Notes under the pieces: generated by a model
Told to the model about the DNA's origin: nothing
The model's input: the letters and a program-made list of their open reading frames with translations, nothing else
Database searches by the model: none
Shown: positions 52,358-60,044 of the stretch, one piece after another
Position numbering within the stretch: the stretch's first letter is position 1
Layout: each line of letters starts with the position of its first letter
Made by a program: the position numbers and the translations under genes
Assembly (NCBI RefSeq): GCF_001984125.1
Contig: NZ_MTQL01000007.1
Location: 1,054,001-1,118,000, forward strand
Direction: 5' to 3'
Length of the DNA stretch: 64,000 bases
Source of the DNA: Leifsonia sp. ALI-44-B
GTDB taxonomy: Bacteria > Actinomycetota > Actinomycetes > Actinomycetales > Microbacteriaceae

Positions 52358-53575
52358 CTAGTGGGCGAGGACGCCCGAGAGTTCGTTCGAGGCCTCGGGC
52401 AGAGTGGCGGTGGTGAGGATTTCTCCAGACTCGATGTCGACGGCGTGGATCTTCTTCGAGGCGGGCTCGGTCACGTAGGCCACGTGGTCGCGCACGAAGA
52501 TCGTGGGCCGGGGCTGCTGCCAGTCGAGGGGTTCGCTCCACTCGGCGATGACGGGGATGCTGTTCTCCACCGTTCCCGCCTCGGGGTCGATCACGTGGAT
52601 GGCTCCGTCGGTGCCGAGCACGAGGCCCTCGCCGTGCGGTCCGCGCGCGAGTGAGCGGAACGAGTAGCTCGTGCCCAGGTCGACGAGCTTCAGCTCCTTG
52701 GTGCGGGTGTCGATGAGCGAGATGCGCTCGGGGCGCTCGAGTTCGGCATCCTTGTCGGTCTTGTAGTCGCCAAGGGTGATGGGTGACTGGTCGCTGCCGG
52801 CCTGGTTGCCGATGCGGCCATAGGCGTCGGGGCTCGGGACCTTGGTGATCTCGCCGTCCTGGTAGATGAGCACGCCGGACTCGCAACCGATGACGACGGC
52901 TTCGTCCTCGGCCGTCGCTTCGCCGTGGACGCCCAGGCAGTCCTCGTTGCGCGCGATCTCCGTGCGGTTCTCGTCGAGCACGATGATGCCGGGGCGGGAT
53001 TCCTCGGTGCCGAGGGTGACGACGAGTTCGCCGTTCGCGAGCTCGACCGCGACGCCGTGGTGGGCATCCGCGGTCTTGTAGGTTTCTTCGGGTTCGAGGG
53101 CCCCGGCGCCGTCGTCGCTCGCGTGCTCGATGTCGTGCGTGTCGAAGATTTCGACCTCGCCCGTGCCGTCGGTGAAGAGCACGGTGCGGCCCTCGTGGCG
53201 CACCACGTGACCGGGCTTTTCGCCGCCGAACGTCTGGTCGGTCAGCTCGCCGGCCTCGGCATCCAGCAGCGTGAAGCCCGAGCTCGTCGAGACGAAGAGG
53301 TGGCGGTCGTCGCCGGCGGGGTTCAGACGATTGAAACCGTCGAGGGGGATGTCCTTCGTGACCTCGAGGGTCTCGGGGTCGAGCAGGTAGATGCCGCCGT
53401 CGTAGCTGACGGCGATGGCGCCCGAGCCGGCGGAGTCGGAGTGGCTGTCGGCGGAGGAGGCGCTGGGCGTCGAGGTGGTCAAGGCTCCCGAGGCGCAACC
53501 CGTGAGTGCGAGGCCGCCGGCGAGGAGGGCCGCGAGGGCCGTGGTGGTGCGAGTTTTCTTCTGCATATTTTTCAC
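52358..53575 (-). CDS. aztD: AztD-like zinc metallochaperone, beta-propeller lipoprotein
   Basis: A 405-residue lipoprotein: KK-rich start, lipobox ALTGC (C27), a His/Ser linker (DSHSDSAGSG), then a seven-bladed-type propeller with repeated strands (GGIYLLDPETLEVTKD, VLIYQDGE, GAIHVIDPEAG). In the AztABCD system AztD binds zinc outside the membrane and hands it to AztC. DAHHGVAVEL and the His-containing loops could bind metal. GTG start at 53575; an ATG at 53566 is possible. Last gene of a leftward operon with AztB-, AztD2- and AztC-like genes. Confidence 0.85.
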   Translation of the reverse strand: MKNMQKKTRTTTALAALLAGGLALTGCASGALTTSTPSASSADSHSDSAGSGAIAVSYDGGIYLLDPETLEVTKDIPLDGFNRLNPAGDDRHLFVSTSSGFTLLDAEAGELTDQTFGGEKPGHVVRHEGRTVLFTDGTGEVEIFDTHDIEHASDDGAGALEPEETYKTADAHHGVAVELANGELVVTLGTEESRPGIIVLDENRTEIARNEDCLGVHGEATAEDEAVVIGCESGVLIYQDGEITKVPSPDAYGRIGNQAGSDQSPITLGDYKTDKDAELERPERISLIDTRTKELKLVDLGTSYSFRSLARGPHGEGLVLGTDGAIHVIDPEAGTVENSIPVIAEWSEPLDWQQPRPTIFVRDHVAYVTEPASKKIHAVDIESGEILTTATLPEASNELSGVLAH

Positions 53576-53608
53576 GTTTCTAAACGAGGGTGACTGCTGT
53601 GGAGGAGG

Positions 53609-54709
53609 TCAGGGGGAGAGTCCGCGGGCGAGCGTCTCGACATTGGCGTCCATCATGTCGAGGTAGCTCGGGGCACCTCCCTTCGCCGAGGTCAGCGACT
53701 CGGAGTAGAGCGAGAGCACCGCCACGTCCAGCCCGGCCTCGTCGGCCAGCACCTGGCCGAGCGTGTCGGGCTGTGACGAGTCGACGAAGATGGCGGGCAC
53801 ACCCGATGAGCGGATGGCCGAGGCCAGCGAGTCGAGATCGGAGGCGCTCGGTGAGGCCAGCGTGGTGCCCGACGGCACGATCGCGCCGATGACGTCGAAG
53901 CCGTAGCGTTCGGCGAAATAGCCGAACACGTGGTGATTGGTGACGAGTGCTCGGTTCTCGGCGGGGATATTGTCGACGGCGTCTTGGATGCGGGATTCCA
54001 GGGAAGTGAGCTTGTCGCGGTAGGCATCGGCGTTCGCCTCGATGGCCGCCGCGTCGATTCCGGGCACGTCCTTGATGAGGCGGGCCGCGATCACATCGAC
54101 GGCCGTGCGCATACGGGCCGGGTCGGTCCAGAAGTGCGGATCGAGCTGGCCGGCGCTGTCGTTGTGCTCGGAACCGTGCTCCGACTCGGTTTCGGTCTCG
54201 GCGCCGGCTGTGTCACCCGTTTCGCCGTGGTCGTCGGCTGCGGCGTCCTCGCCCGCATGGTCGGACTCGAACGTGAGGGGATCGACCTCTTCGCCGACGG
54301 CCAGGGTGGCCACGCCATCCGTCGCCGCCGCGTCGACCGTGCGCAGCACACCTTCCTCGAGACCCAACCCGTTGTAGACGACGAGGTCGGCGTCTTGCAG
54401 CGCAGCAGCTTGTTTGGCCGAGATGCCGAACGAATGCGGGTCGGCGTTCGCACCCATAAGCACCGTGACCTCGACCTCGTCGCCCGCGATGTTCTGCACG
54501 ACGTCACCCAGGATGTTCGTGGTCACGACCACCGTGCCGGCGCGATCCCCGGCGGGGCTGCAGCCCGTGAGCACACCCGCGGCGGTCAGGGCTGTGGCGA
54601 CGAGGGCGACGACGTGGGAGCGGCGGCGGCGTCCCCGGGCGGCGAGCACCGGCAACGGGAAGCCGCCGGCGGGGAGGTGGGCGGCTGCGGAGAACCGAGC
54701 GCGCCTCAT
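53609..54709 (-). CDS. aztC: AztC/ZnuA-like zinc-binding lipoprotein (cluster A-1)
   Basis: A 366-residue lipoprotein with lipobox VLTGC (C50) after an unusually long charged start. Typical cluster A-1 metal ligands lie in GANADPHSFG, LDPHFWTDP and VTNHHVFGYFAERYG, with an Asp in IFVDSSQPDT. A His/Glu/Asp-rich loop (about residues 150-190) is the zinc-gathering loop of ZnuA-type proteins. It delivers Zn2+ to the AztB-like permease. Its ATG overlaps the upstream AztD2 stop (ATGA). Confidence 0.88.
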   Translation of the reverse strand: MRRARFSAAAHLPAGGFPLPVLAARGRRRRSHVVALVATALTAAGVLTGCSPAGDRAGTVVVTTNILGDVVQNIAGDEVEVTVLMGANADPHSFGISAKQAAALQDADLVVYNGLGLEEGVLRTVDAAATDGVATLAVGEEVDPLTFESDHAGEDAAADDHGETGDTAGAETETESEHGSEHNDSAGQLDPHFWTDPARMRTAVDVIAARLIKDVPGIDAAAIEANADAYRDKLTSLESRIQDAVDNIPAENRALVTNHHVFGYFAERYGFDVIGAIVPSGTTLASPSASDLDSLASAIRSSGVPAIFVDSSQPDTLGQVLADEAGLDVAVLSLYSESLTSAKGGAPSYLDMMDANVETLARGLSP

Positions 54710-56055
54710 CGTCCGACCTCGACCAGGTGGCTGGGGGTGATCGTCGTGTCGAAGCTGCGGGTGAGGCGCAGACCGTCGGCGTAGTCGATCTCGTGGATCT
54801 GGCGGGTGCCGGCGTCGTTGACGTAGGCGCGCGCGGTGTCGATCTGGATGCTGGGGGTGCCGCTCGCCGCATCCGCCCCCGCGCTCGTGCCGCCCCCGAG
54901 CAGCGGCACGCTCGTCAGCAAAGAGCCGTCGTCGGTGGAGTAGGAGTTGAGCGTTCCATCGGCGAGGAGCGCGAGCACGGTCGACCCGTCGCCCGGCGAC
55001 GTGACGGCGCTGACGGAGGCCGCGGTCGTGGCGACCGACCAGGCGCGGTCGGAGACGTCGAGCGAGAGCACCGTGTTGTCGGCGGCGCGCGCGGCGAGGT
55101 AGTTGGCGCCGGGCCGGTAGTCGAAGGATGTGGCGCGCGAACCGGCGGGCAGGGTGTCGGGGTAGGCGATCTTCTCGCCCGCGAAGCTGCCCGACGTGTC
55201 GGTGACGAGCAGGGCGCCGTCGGCGCACCCGATGACGATCCCCGTGCGGGCCGTGGCGGTGCCGGCCGGAGCGGCGCACGTGTCGGCGAGCGTGCCGAGG
55301 TCGGCGGCGTCGGGCCCGTGCACCTGAACCGTGCCGGTGGGGGAGTCGGACGCGTCGCCCGCCACCGTGATGAGGTTCTCGCCGAACGGGACGGCCAGGG
55401 CGGCGCCCGCCGTGGCCTCGGTGAGGTCGGCGCTCGCCGCGAGGGAACCGTCGTCGAGTTTGGCCCGGTCGAGAATGCTGTTCGCCGGAGCGGCCGACGC
55501 GGTCGAGCGACCGGTGGAGCCGCCGACGCTGTCATCCGCCGCACCGGCACCGGCACCGGTGATCGCGACGAACGTGCGCGATGACGCGACGCTCGCTCCC
55601 GCGGCCCCGTCGATGACGCCGACCGTGTCGGGCGCCGTGCGGTAGTAGTGCTTGTGGTCGCCGTGATCGACGGTCCAGGTGCCGCCGTCGAAGACCGACA
55701 GGGCGCCCGTCGAGGCGGTCGAGGCGTAGGCGTAACGGCCGTCGGTGCGCAGGGCATCGATCGTCGGGGCCTTCTTGTCGCCATCGCTCAAGGTTCTGGT
55801 GTCGCCCGACAGCAGGTCGAGCAGGTGCACCTCGCCGGTCGCGGCGTCGGCGAAGATCAAGCCGTTCTGCGGTTCGGCCGACTCCTCGGCTCCCTCGACG
55901 TAGCCGTGGGGCTGGGCGGCGTCGGATGCGGCATCCGTGCCCTTGTTGTCGGTGCCGCTCGGGCCGCCACCGGGTGCGCACCCCGTGAGGGCGAGGGTGG
56001 CGGCGAGGCCGAACGTGGTCGCGCCGATGGCGACGCGATGCTGACGGGATGTCAT
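54706..56055 (-). CDS. Second AztD-like propeller lipoprotein (paralog)
   Basis: A 449-residue lipoprotein: lipobox ALTGC (C26), then propeller-like repeats (GLIFADAATGEVHLLD, GALSVFDGGTWTV). A histidine cluster, DHGDHKHYYRT near residue 125, could bind zinc. It shares layout with the AztD-like protein at 52358 but is longer and diverged. It lies between the permease and AztC genes, coupled to both by 4-base overlaps. Having two such chaperones in one operon is unusual. It might serve another metal step or have replaced a different partner. Confidence 0.72.
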   Translation of the reverse strand: MTSRQHRVAIGATTFGLAATLALTGCAPGGGPSGTDNKGTDAASDAAQPHGYVEGAEESAEPQNGLIFADAATGEVHLLDLLSGDTRTLSDGDKKAPTIDALRTDGRYAYASTASTGALSVFDGGTWTVDHGDHKHYYRTAPDTVGVIDGAAGASVASSRTFVAITGAGAGAADDSVGGSTGRSTASAAPANSILDRAKLDDGSLAASADLTEATAGAALAVPFGENLITVAGDASDSPTGTVQVHGPDAADLGTLADTCAAPAGTATARTGIVIGCADGALLVTDTSGSFAGEKIAYPDTLPAGSRATSFDYRPGANYLAARAADNTVLSLDVSDRAWSVATTAASVSAVTSPGDGSTVLALLADGTLNSYSTDDGSLLTSVPLLGGGTSAGADAASGTPSIQIDTARAYVNDAGTRQIHEIDYADGLRLTRSFDTTITPSHLVEVGR

Positions 56056-56978
56056 GTGGTGCTCACTTTCAATGCGGATGTTGCGGGTGTTGCCGGTGTT
56101 GCCTGTGTCGCCGCGTCGGTGTGATCGGTGTCGCTGTGCATGTCCCGTGCCGCGTGCCCGGTCTCGCGGCGGACGACGGCGCGGACCCCGACCGAGACGA
56201 AGAACACGAGCACAGACATCCCCGCGATGGTGGCCCCCGCGGCGGTCGACGCGTGCCAGGAGACGAGCAGCCCGGCGAACACCGAGAACGCCCCGAGCGC
56301 TGCGCCGCCCGCCATGATCGCGGGGATGCTGCGGGCCCAGACGGCCGCGGCGGCGGGTGGTGCGATGAGCAGACCGAACACGAGCAGCGTGCCGACGACG
56401 TGGAACGACGCCACGAGCGCCAGGGTCACGAGGCTCAGCAGCACGGCCTGGGCGAGGCGGGGGCGCAATCCGAGGGTGCGGGCGACGCGTTCGTCGAACG
56501 CCAGGGCCACGAATGCGCGGTGGAACACGACGCTGACGATCGCGGCGACGACAAGGGCGGCCGCGAGAACGGCGAGGTCCTGCGGGCGCACGGCGAGGAC
56601 ATCCCCGAAGAGGAAGCCCGTCAGGTCGACGGCGTAGGACTGCGATTTCGACACGATGATGACGCCGAGGGACAGCATGCCCACGAAGAGCAGGCCGATG
56701 GCGGTGTCGTGCGAGAGCTTGGAGCGGCGCGTGATGGCGGTGACGCCCAGCGACATGGCGATGGCGCTCGCGGCCGCGCCGATGAGCACATTGCCGCCGA
56801 GCAGCGAGGCGATCGCGATGCCGGGCAACATGCCGTGGGACATGGCGTCGCCGAGGAAGGCCATGCCGCGCACGACGACCCAGGTGCCGACGATGGCGCA
56901 CAGCGCCGAGGCCAGGATGCCGCCCCACAGCGCGCGCTGCACGAAGGCCACCTCGAAGGGCTCCACGATCCAATCCAT
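56052..56978 (-). CDS. aztB: AztB/ZnuB-like zinc ABC importer permease
   Basis: A 308-residue permease of the ABC-3 (ZnuB/MntB) family with about eight helices. Typical blocks are ALWGGILASALCAIVGTWVVVRGMAFLGDAMSHG (given in part), KSQSYAVDLTGFLFGD and VVGTLLVFGLLIAPPAAA. First gene of the leftward operon. It is divergent from the ATPase gene, with a Zur-type box between them. ATG 56978. Confidence 0.9.
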   Translation of the reverse strand: MDWIVEPFEVAFVQRALWGGILASALCAIVGTWVVVRGMAFLGDAMSHGMLPGIAIASLLGGNVLIGAAASAIAMSLGVTAITRRSKLSHDTAIGLLFVGMLSLGVIIVSKSQSYAVDLTGFLFGDVLAVRPQDLAVLAAALVVAAIVSVVFHRAFVALAFDERVARTLGLRPRLAQAVLLSLVTLALVASFHVVGTLLVFGLLIAPPAAAAVWARSIPAIMAGGAALGAFSVFAGLLVSWHASTAAGATIAGMSVLVFFVSVGVRAVVRRETGHAARDMHSDTDHTDAATQATPATPATSALKVSTT

Positions 56979-56993
56979 GCTCGCTACTATAGG

Positions 56994-57014
56994 TAATGAG
57001 AACCGTTATCGTTA
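56994..57014. promoter_or_regulatory. Zur box in divergent aztB-aztA promoter
   Basis: A 21-bp near-palindrome running from TAATGAGAAC to TTATCGTTA, with only a few mismatched pairs, matches the A/T-rich actinobacterial Zur pattern. It lies 16 bases from the aztB start and 15 bases before the aztA start. A -10-like TACTAT is adjacent at 56986-56991. Confidence 0.8.
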
Positions 57015-57028
57015 AACCGAGGGAACCC

Positions 57029-57649
57029 ATGGATGCCGCCATCACAGCCGCCAACGTCAGCCTGCGCTACGACCGGCACGCCGTCTTCGAGGGCTTCGAC
57101 GCCCGCATCGCGCACGGACGGATAACCGCTCTGACCGGCCCGAACGGATCGGGTAAATCGTCGCTCCTCGGTCTCGTCGCCGGTGTGATCTCGCCCACCG
57201 CGGGCACCGTCGAGCGCAACCTGCCGGGCCGCGTCGCTTTCGTCGCGCAGCGGAGCGCCGTGGCCGACACGCTGCCCCTCACGGTGCACCAAACCGTCGC
57301 GATGGGCCGCTGGTCAGATCTCGGGATGCTGCGCCGCCCCACCTCGGCCGACCGCACGATCGTCGACCACACGCTCGACCTGCTCGGCATCCGACACCTC
57401 TCGCGGGCGCCCCTCGGCGACGTCTCGGGCGGACAGCGCCAGCGCGCCCTTGTCGCCCAGGGTCTCGCCGCGCGCACGCAACTCCTTCTGCTCGACGAAC
57501 CCACGACGGGCATCGACAACGCGGGGCGCGACCTCGTCTTCGCGGCCCTCGGCGACGCCCGCGATCGCGGCGTCACGGTCGTGCTCGCCACCCACGACAC
57601 CGACGCGGCCGCCATCGCCGACGACACGCTCGCGCTCGGCCGCCGCTAG
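57029..57649 (+). CDS. aztA: AztA/ZnuC-like zinc ABC importer ATPase
   Basis: A 206-residue ATPase with Walker A GPNGSGKSS, Q-loop FVAQRSAV, signature VSGGQRQRALVAQGL, Walker B LLLLDEPTTGID and the switch histidine in LATHDTD. ATG 57029 after GAGGGA is chosen over an open-frame start at 56996, because that one lies inside the Zur box. It supplies energy for the divergent permease. The stop overlaps the convergent ybaK-like gene by 4 bases. Confidence 0.9.
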   Translation: MDAAITAANVSLRYDRHAVFEGFDARIAHGRITALTGPNGSGKSSLLGLVAGVISPTAGTVERNLPGRVAFVAQRSAVADTLPLTVHQTVAMGRWSDLGMLRRPTSADRTIVDHTLDLLGIRHLSRAPLGDVSGGQRQRALVAQGLAARTQLLLLDEPTTGIDNAGRDLVFAALGDARDRGVTVVLATHDTDAAAIADDTLALGRR

Positions 57650-58140
57650 CGGCGGATGCGTACCGCTTGGCCGTTCGTCGCTTGTAGCAGGTCTGCGGGC
57701 GAGAGCTCGATGTCGAAGCCGCGGCGACCGCCCGAGACGAAGATCGTGGCGTGGGCGAGGGCCGAGTCGTCGAGCACGGTGGGGAGCGGCATCCGCTGGC
57801 CGATGGGGCTGATGCCACCGACCACGTAGCCGCTCTTCTTCTCGGCCAGCGCCGGGTCGGCCATAGCGGCCTTCTTGCCGCCGAGAGCCGTCGCGACGGC
57901 CTTCAGATCGAGCAGGCCGTCGACGGGCACGATGCCGATGCCGAGCCCGTGGTCGGTCTGTACCATCAGGGTCTTGAAGACGCGAGCCGGTTCGACGCCC
58001 AGAGCGCGCGCCGCCTCGGCGCAGAAATCGGTGGCGCCGTCGTCGTGGGCATAGGCGTGCGGGGTGAAAGCGATCTTCGCGCGCGTCAACGCCACCGTCG
58101 CCGGCGTGCTGGGCCCGGTGTCCGCGGTCTTCTTGGCCAT
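57646..58140 (-). CDS. ybaK: YbaK/EbsC-family Cys-tRNA deacylase-like protein
   Basis: A 164-residue protein of the YbaK editing-domain family: TDFCAEAARALGV, VFKTLMVQTD, KKAAMADPALAEKKSGYVVGGISPIGQ and RRGFDIELSPADLL, quoted in parts. YbaK removes Cys wrongly loaded on tRNA-Pro. GGAAAGGA lies upstream of ATG 58140. The conserved Lys and the GGISP loop are present. It overlaps the end of the convergent aztA-like gene by 4 bases. Confidence 0.9.
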   Translation of the reverse strand: MAKKTADTGPSTPATVALTRAKIAFTPHAYAHDDGATDFCAEAARALGVEPARVFKTLMVQTDHGLGIGIVPVDGLLDLKAVATALGGKKAAMADPALAEKKSGYVVGGISPIGQRMPLPTVLDDSALAHATIFVSGGRRGFDIELSPADLLQATNGQAVRIRR

Positions 58141-58173
58141 GCGATCGTCCTTTCCTGAGCAGGAGTGCGGCGG

Positions 58174-58746
58174 CTAGCGGTAGTGGTGTTCGCCGCGCGC
58201 GGCCTTCTCGACGACATCGGCGATGCGAGCTGCCCGCACCGACGGCGTCTTGATGTTGCCGATGCGGAAATAGATGCGGAACGTGTCGACCTTGTTGAGC
58301 CGCGCGATGAAGCGGGCCGCGTCGGGGTTGGCGTCGAGGGCCGCCTGCAGATCGGCGGGGGCTTCTGCGCCTTTCTGGCGGTAGGCGGCATCCCACCGCC
58401 CGTCGGCTTTCGCGCGATCGACCTCGGCGAGACCCGCCGGCCGCATGCGACCCTCGTCGATGAGGCGCGCCACGTGCTCGCGGTTGACCTGCGACCACGG
58501 GCTGTTCTTGCGGCGCGGCGTGAAGGCCTGCAGTGTGTAGTCCTCGTCGAAACGCCCGGCCTGCCCGTCGATCCAGCCATAGCAGAGCGCCACGTCGAGC
58601 GCCTCCGACCACGTGAAACCGGGCGCCGCCGAGTTCTTCTTGCGCAGCTTCAGGCGCACGCCGCCGTCATCGGGCGTGCCCTCGAGATAGGCCTGCCACC
58701 CGTCGAGGGTCACATCGAGAATCGGCTTGTCGGCAAAGCTCACCAT
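58174..58746 (-). CDS. YdeI/OmpD-associated family protein
   Basis: A 190-residue protein with the family pattern LRKKNSAAPGFTWSEALD, ALCYGWIDGQ, FTPRRKNSPWSQVN and ADLQAALDANPDAARF. Some members were linked to bacteriocin protection, but the biochemical role is not known. The stop lies 33 bases before the ybaK-like ATG on the same strand, so they may be co-transcribed. Confidence 0.85.
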   Translation of the reverse strand: MVSFADKPILDVTLDGWQAYLEGTPDDGGVRLKLRKKNSAAPGFTWSEALDVALCYGWIDGQAGRFDEDYTLQAFTPRRKNSPWSQVNREHVARLIDEGRMRPAGLAEVDRAKADGRWDAAYRQKGAEAPADLQAALDANPDAARFIARLNKVDTFRIYFRIGNIKTPSVRAARIADVVEKAARGEHHYR

Positions 58747-58802
58747 GCCCCGAGTATAGGAAGGACCGCCGACACCGGGGGCGGAGGTGGCAAACTGATC
58801 TG

Positions 58803-59810
58803 ATGGACACCGTCGCGCTCGAAAAAGTCATCGCCGAAACCGAGTTCTCGGGTGTGGTGAAGATCGTGGATGCGAGCGGCACGCTGTTCGAGTCGGCCTC
58901 GGGCCTGGCGTCGCGACGCTGGAACGTGCCCGTCGCGCTCGACACGCGGTTCGACACGGCATCCATCACCAAGCTGTTCACGGCCGTTGCGGTGCTGCAA
59001 CTGGTCGAGACCGGCGAGCTCGACCTCGAAGCATCCATTCACGACTATGTCGACCTCGACGACACCACGATTTCGCCCAAGGTCACGCTGCTGCACCTGC
59101 TCACCCACACGTCGGGAGTGGCCGACGACGTCGACGAGGAGGCGGGCGAGAGCTACGACGAGCTGTGGAGCCGAGTGCCGGTCTACACCCTCACCGAGAC
59201 CATCGACCTGCTCGCGACCTTCGCTCAGAAACCCGCCGTCACCGAGCCCGGAGTCGAGCCCTATTACAGCGACAGCGGCTATGTACTCGCGGGTCTCGCG
59301 CTCGAATCGGTCACCGAACGCCGCTATCGGGATGTCGTCACCTCGGCCATCTTCGACGTCGCCGACATGCCGGGCACGGGTTTCTGGGACCGCCGCAGCG
59401 ACGCCCCCGCCATCGCCGAGGGCTGGAACAGATCCGACGACGGCACGTGGACCGAGAGCGTCTTCGCGGCCCCGCCCATCGGCAACCCGGCCTCGGGCGC
59501 CCAGGCCACGGCCGACGACCTGCTCGCCTTCCTGCGGTCGCTGCGCTCCGGCGGCCTGCTGACGGCCGAGATGACCGAAGAATTCCTCACCCCGCAGGTC
59601 GAGTTCGACGAAGACCTCTTCTACGGTTTCGGCCTCGAGTTCGATCTCGACGACGACGGCGAGGTGCGCTCCTACTACGCGGATGGCGTTGGCGCCGGCT
59701 CGAGCGGCATCGTGCGGCACTACCCGGCGGCCGGTGTCGACGTGGTGGTGCTCTCGAACAGCGAAGACGGCGCGTGGGACGTCGTGCGCGAGATCGACGG
59801 CAACTTCTAG
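58803..59810 (+). CDS. Serine hydrolase of the beta-lactamase class C/EstB family
   Basis: A 335-residue hydrolase with nucleophile motif S54-I-T-K57 and YSDSGY in place of the usual YxN box. TMs and a signal peptide are absent, so it is cytoplasmic. Members include esterases, D-amino-acid peptidases and penicillin-binding-like proteins. The Asn-to-Asp change is known in some esterase members and argues against beta-lactamase activity. It is divergent from the YdeI-like gene with a 56-bp gap. Confidence 0.85.
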   Translation: MDTVALEKVIAETEFSGVVKIVDASGTLFESASGLASRRWNVPVALDTRFDTASITKLFTAVAVLQLVETGELDLEASIHDYVDLDDTTISPKVTLLHLLTHTSGVADDVDEEAGESYDELWSRVPVYTLTETIDLLATFAQKPAVTEPGVEPYYSDSGYVLAGLALESVTERRYRDVVTSAIFDVADMPGTGFWDRRSDAPAIAEGWNRSDDGTWTESVFAAPPIGNPASGAQATADDLLAFLRSLRSGGLLTAEMTEEFLTPQVEFDEDLFYGFGLEFDLDDDGEVRSYYADGVGAGSSGIVRHYPAAGVDVVVLSNSEDGAWDVVREIDGNF

Positions 59811-60044
59811 CAGTGCGGCCGATGTAAGCGCCTTCATGCTGATCGACAGCTGAAGGTTAAGGGGAGGTGTCCCTCGGCGAACGACGGGCATCCGGCGACT
59901 GCCGAATCGACGAACGCTCACTGCTCTCTCTAGAGCCACGGCAGGCGCGCTCATAGGGTTCGAGTGCCGGGGCCTCGCGCCCGCGGCATCCACCCGCACC
60001 GCGACGACCCCGAAACGTCGCCTTCGATCGAGGTATCCGAACCC

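Noticed and set aside
58803-59810. Antibiotic-hydrolysing class C beta-lactamase
   Set aside because: No signal peptide and the YxN box is YSD, so an esterase or peptidase is more likely.
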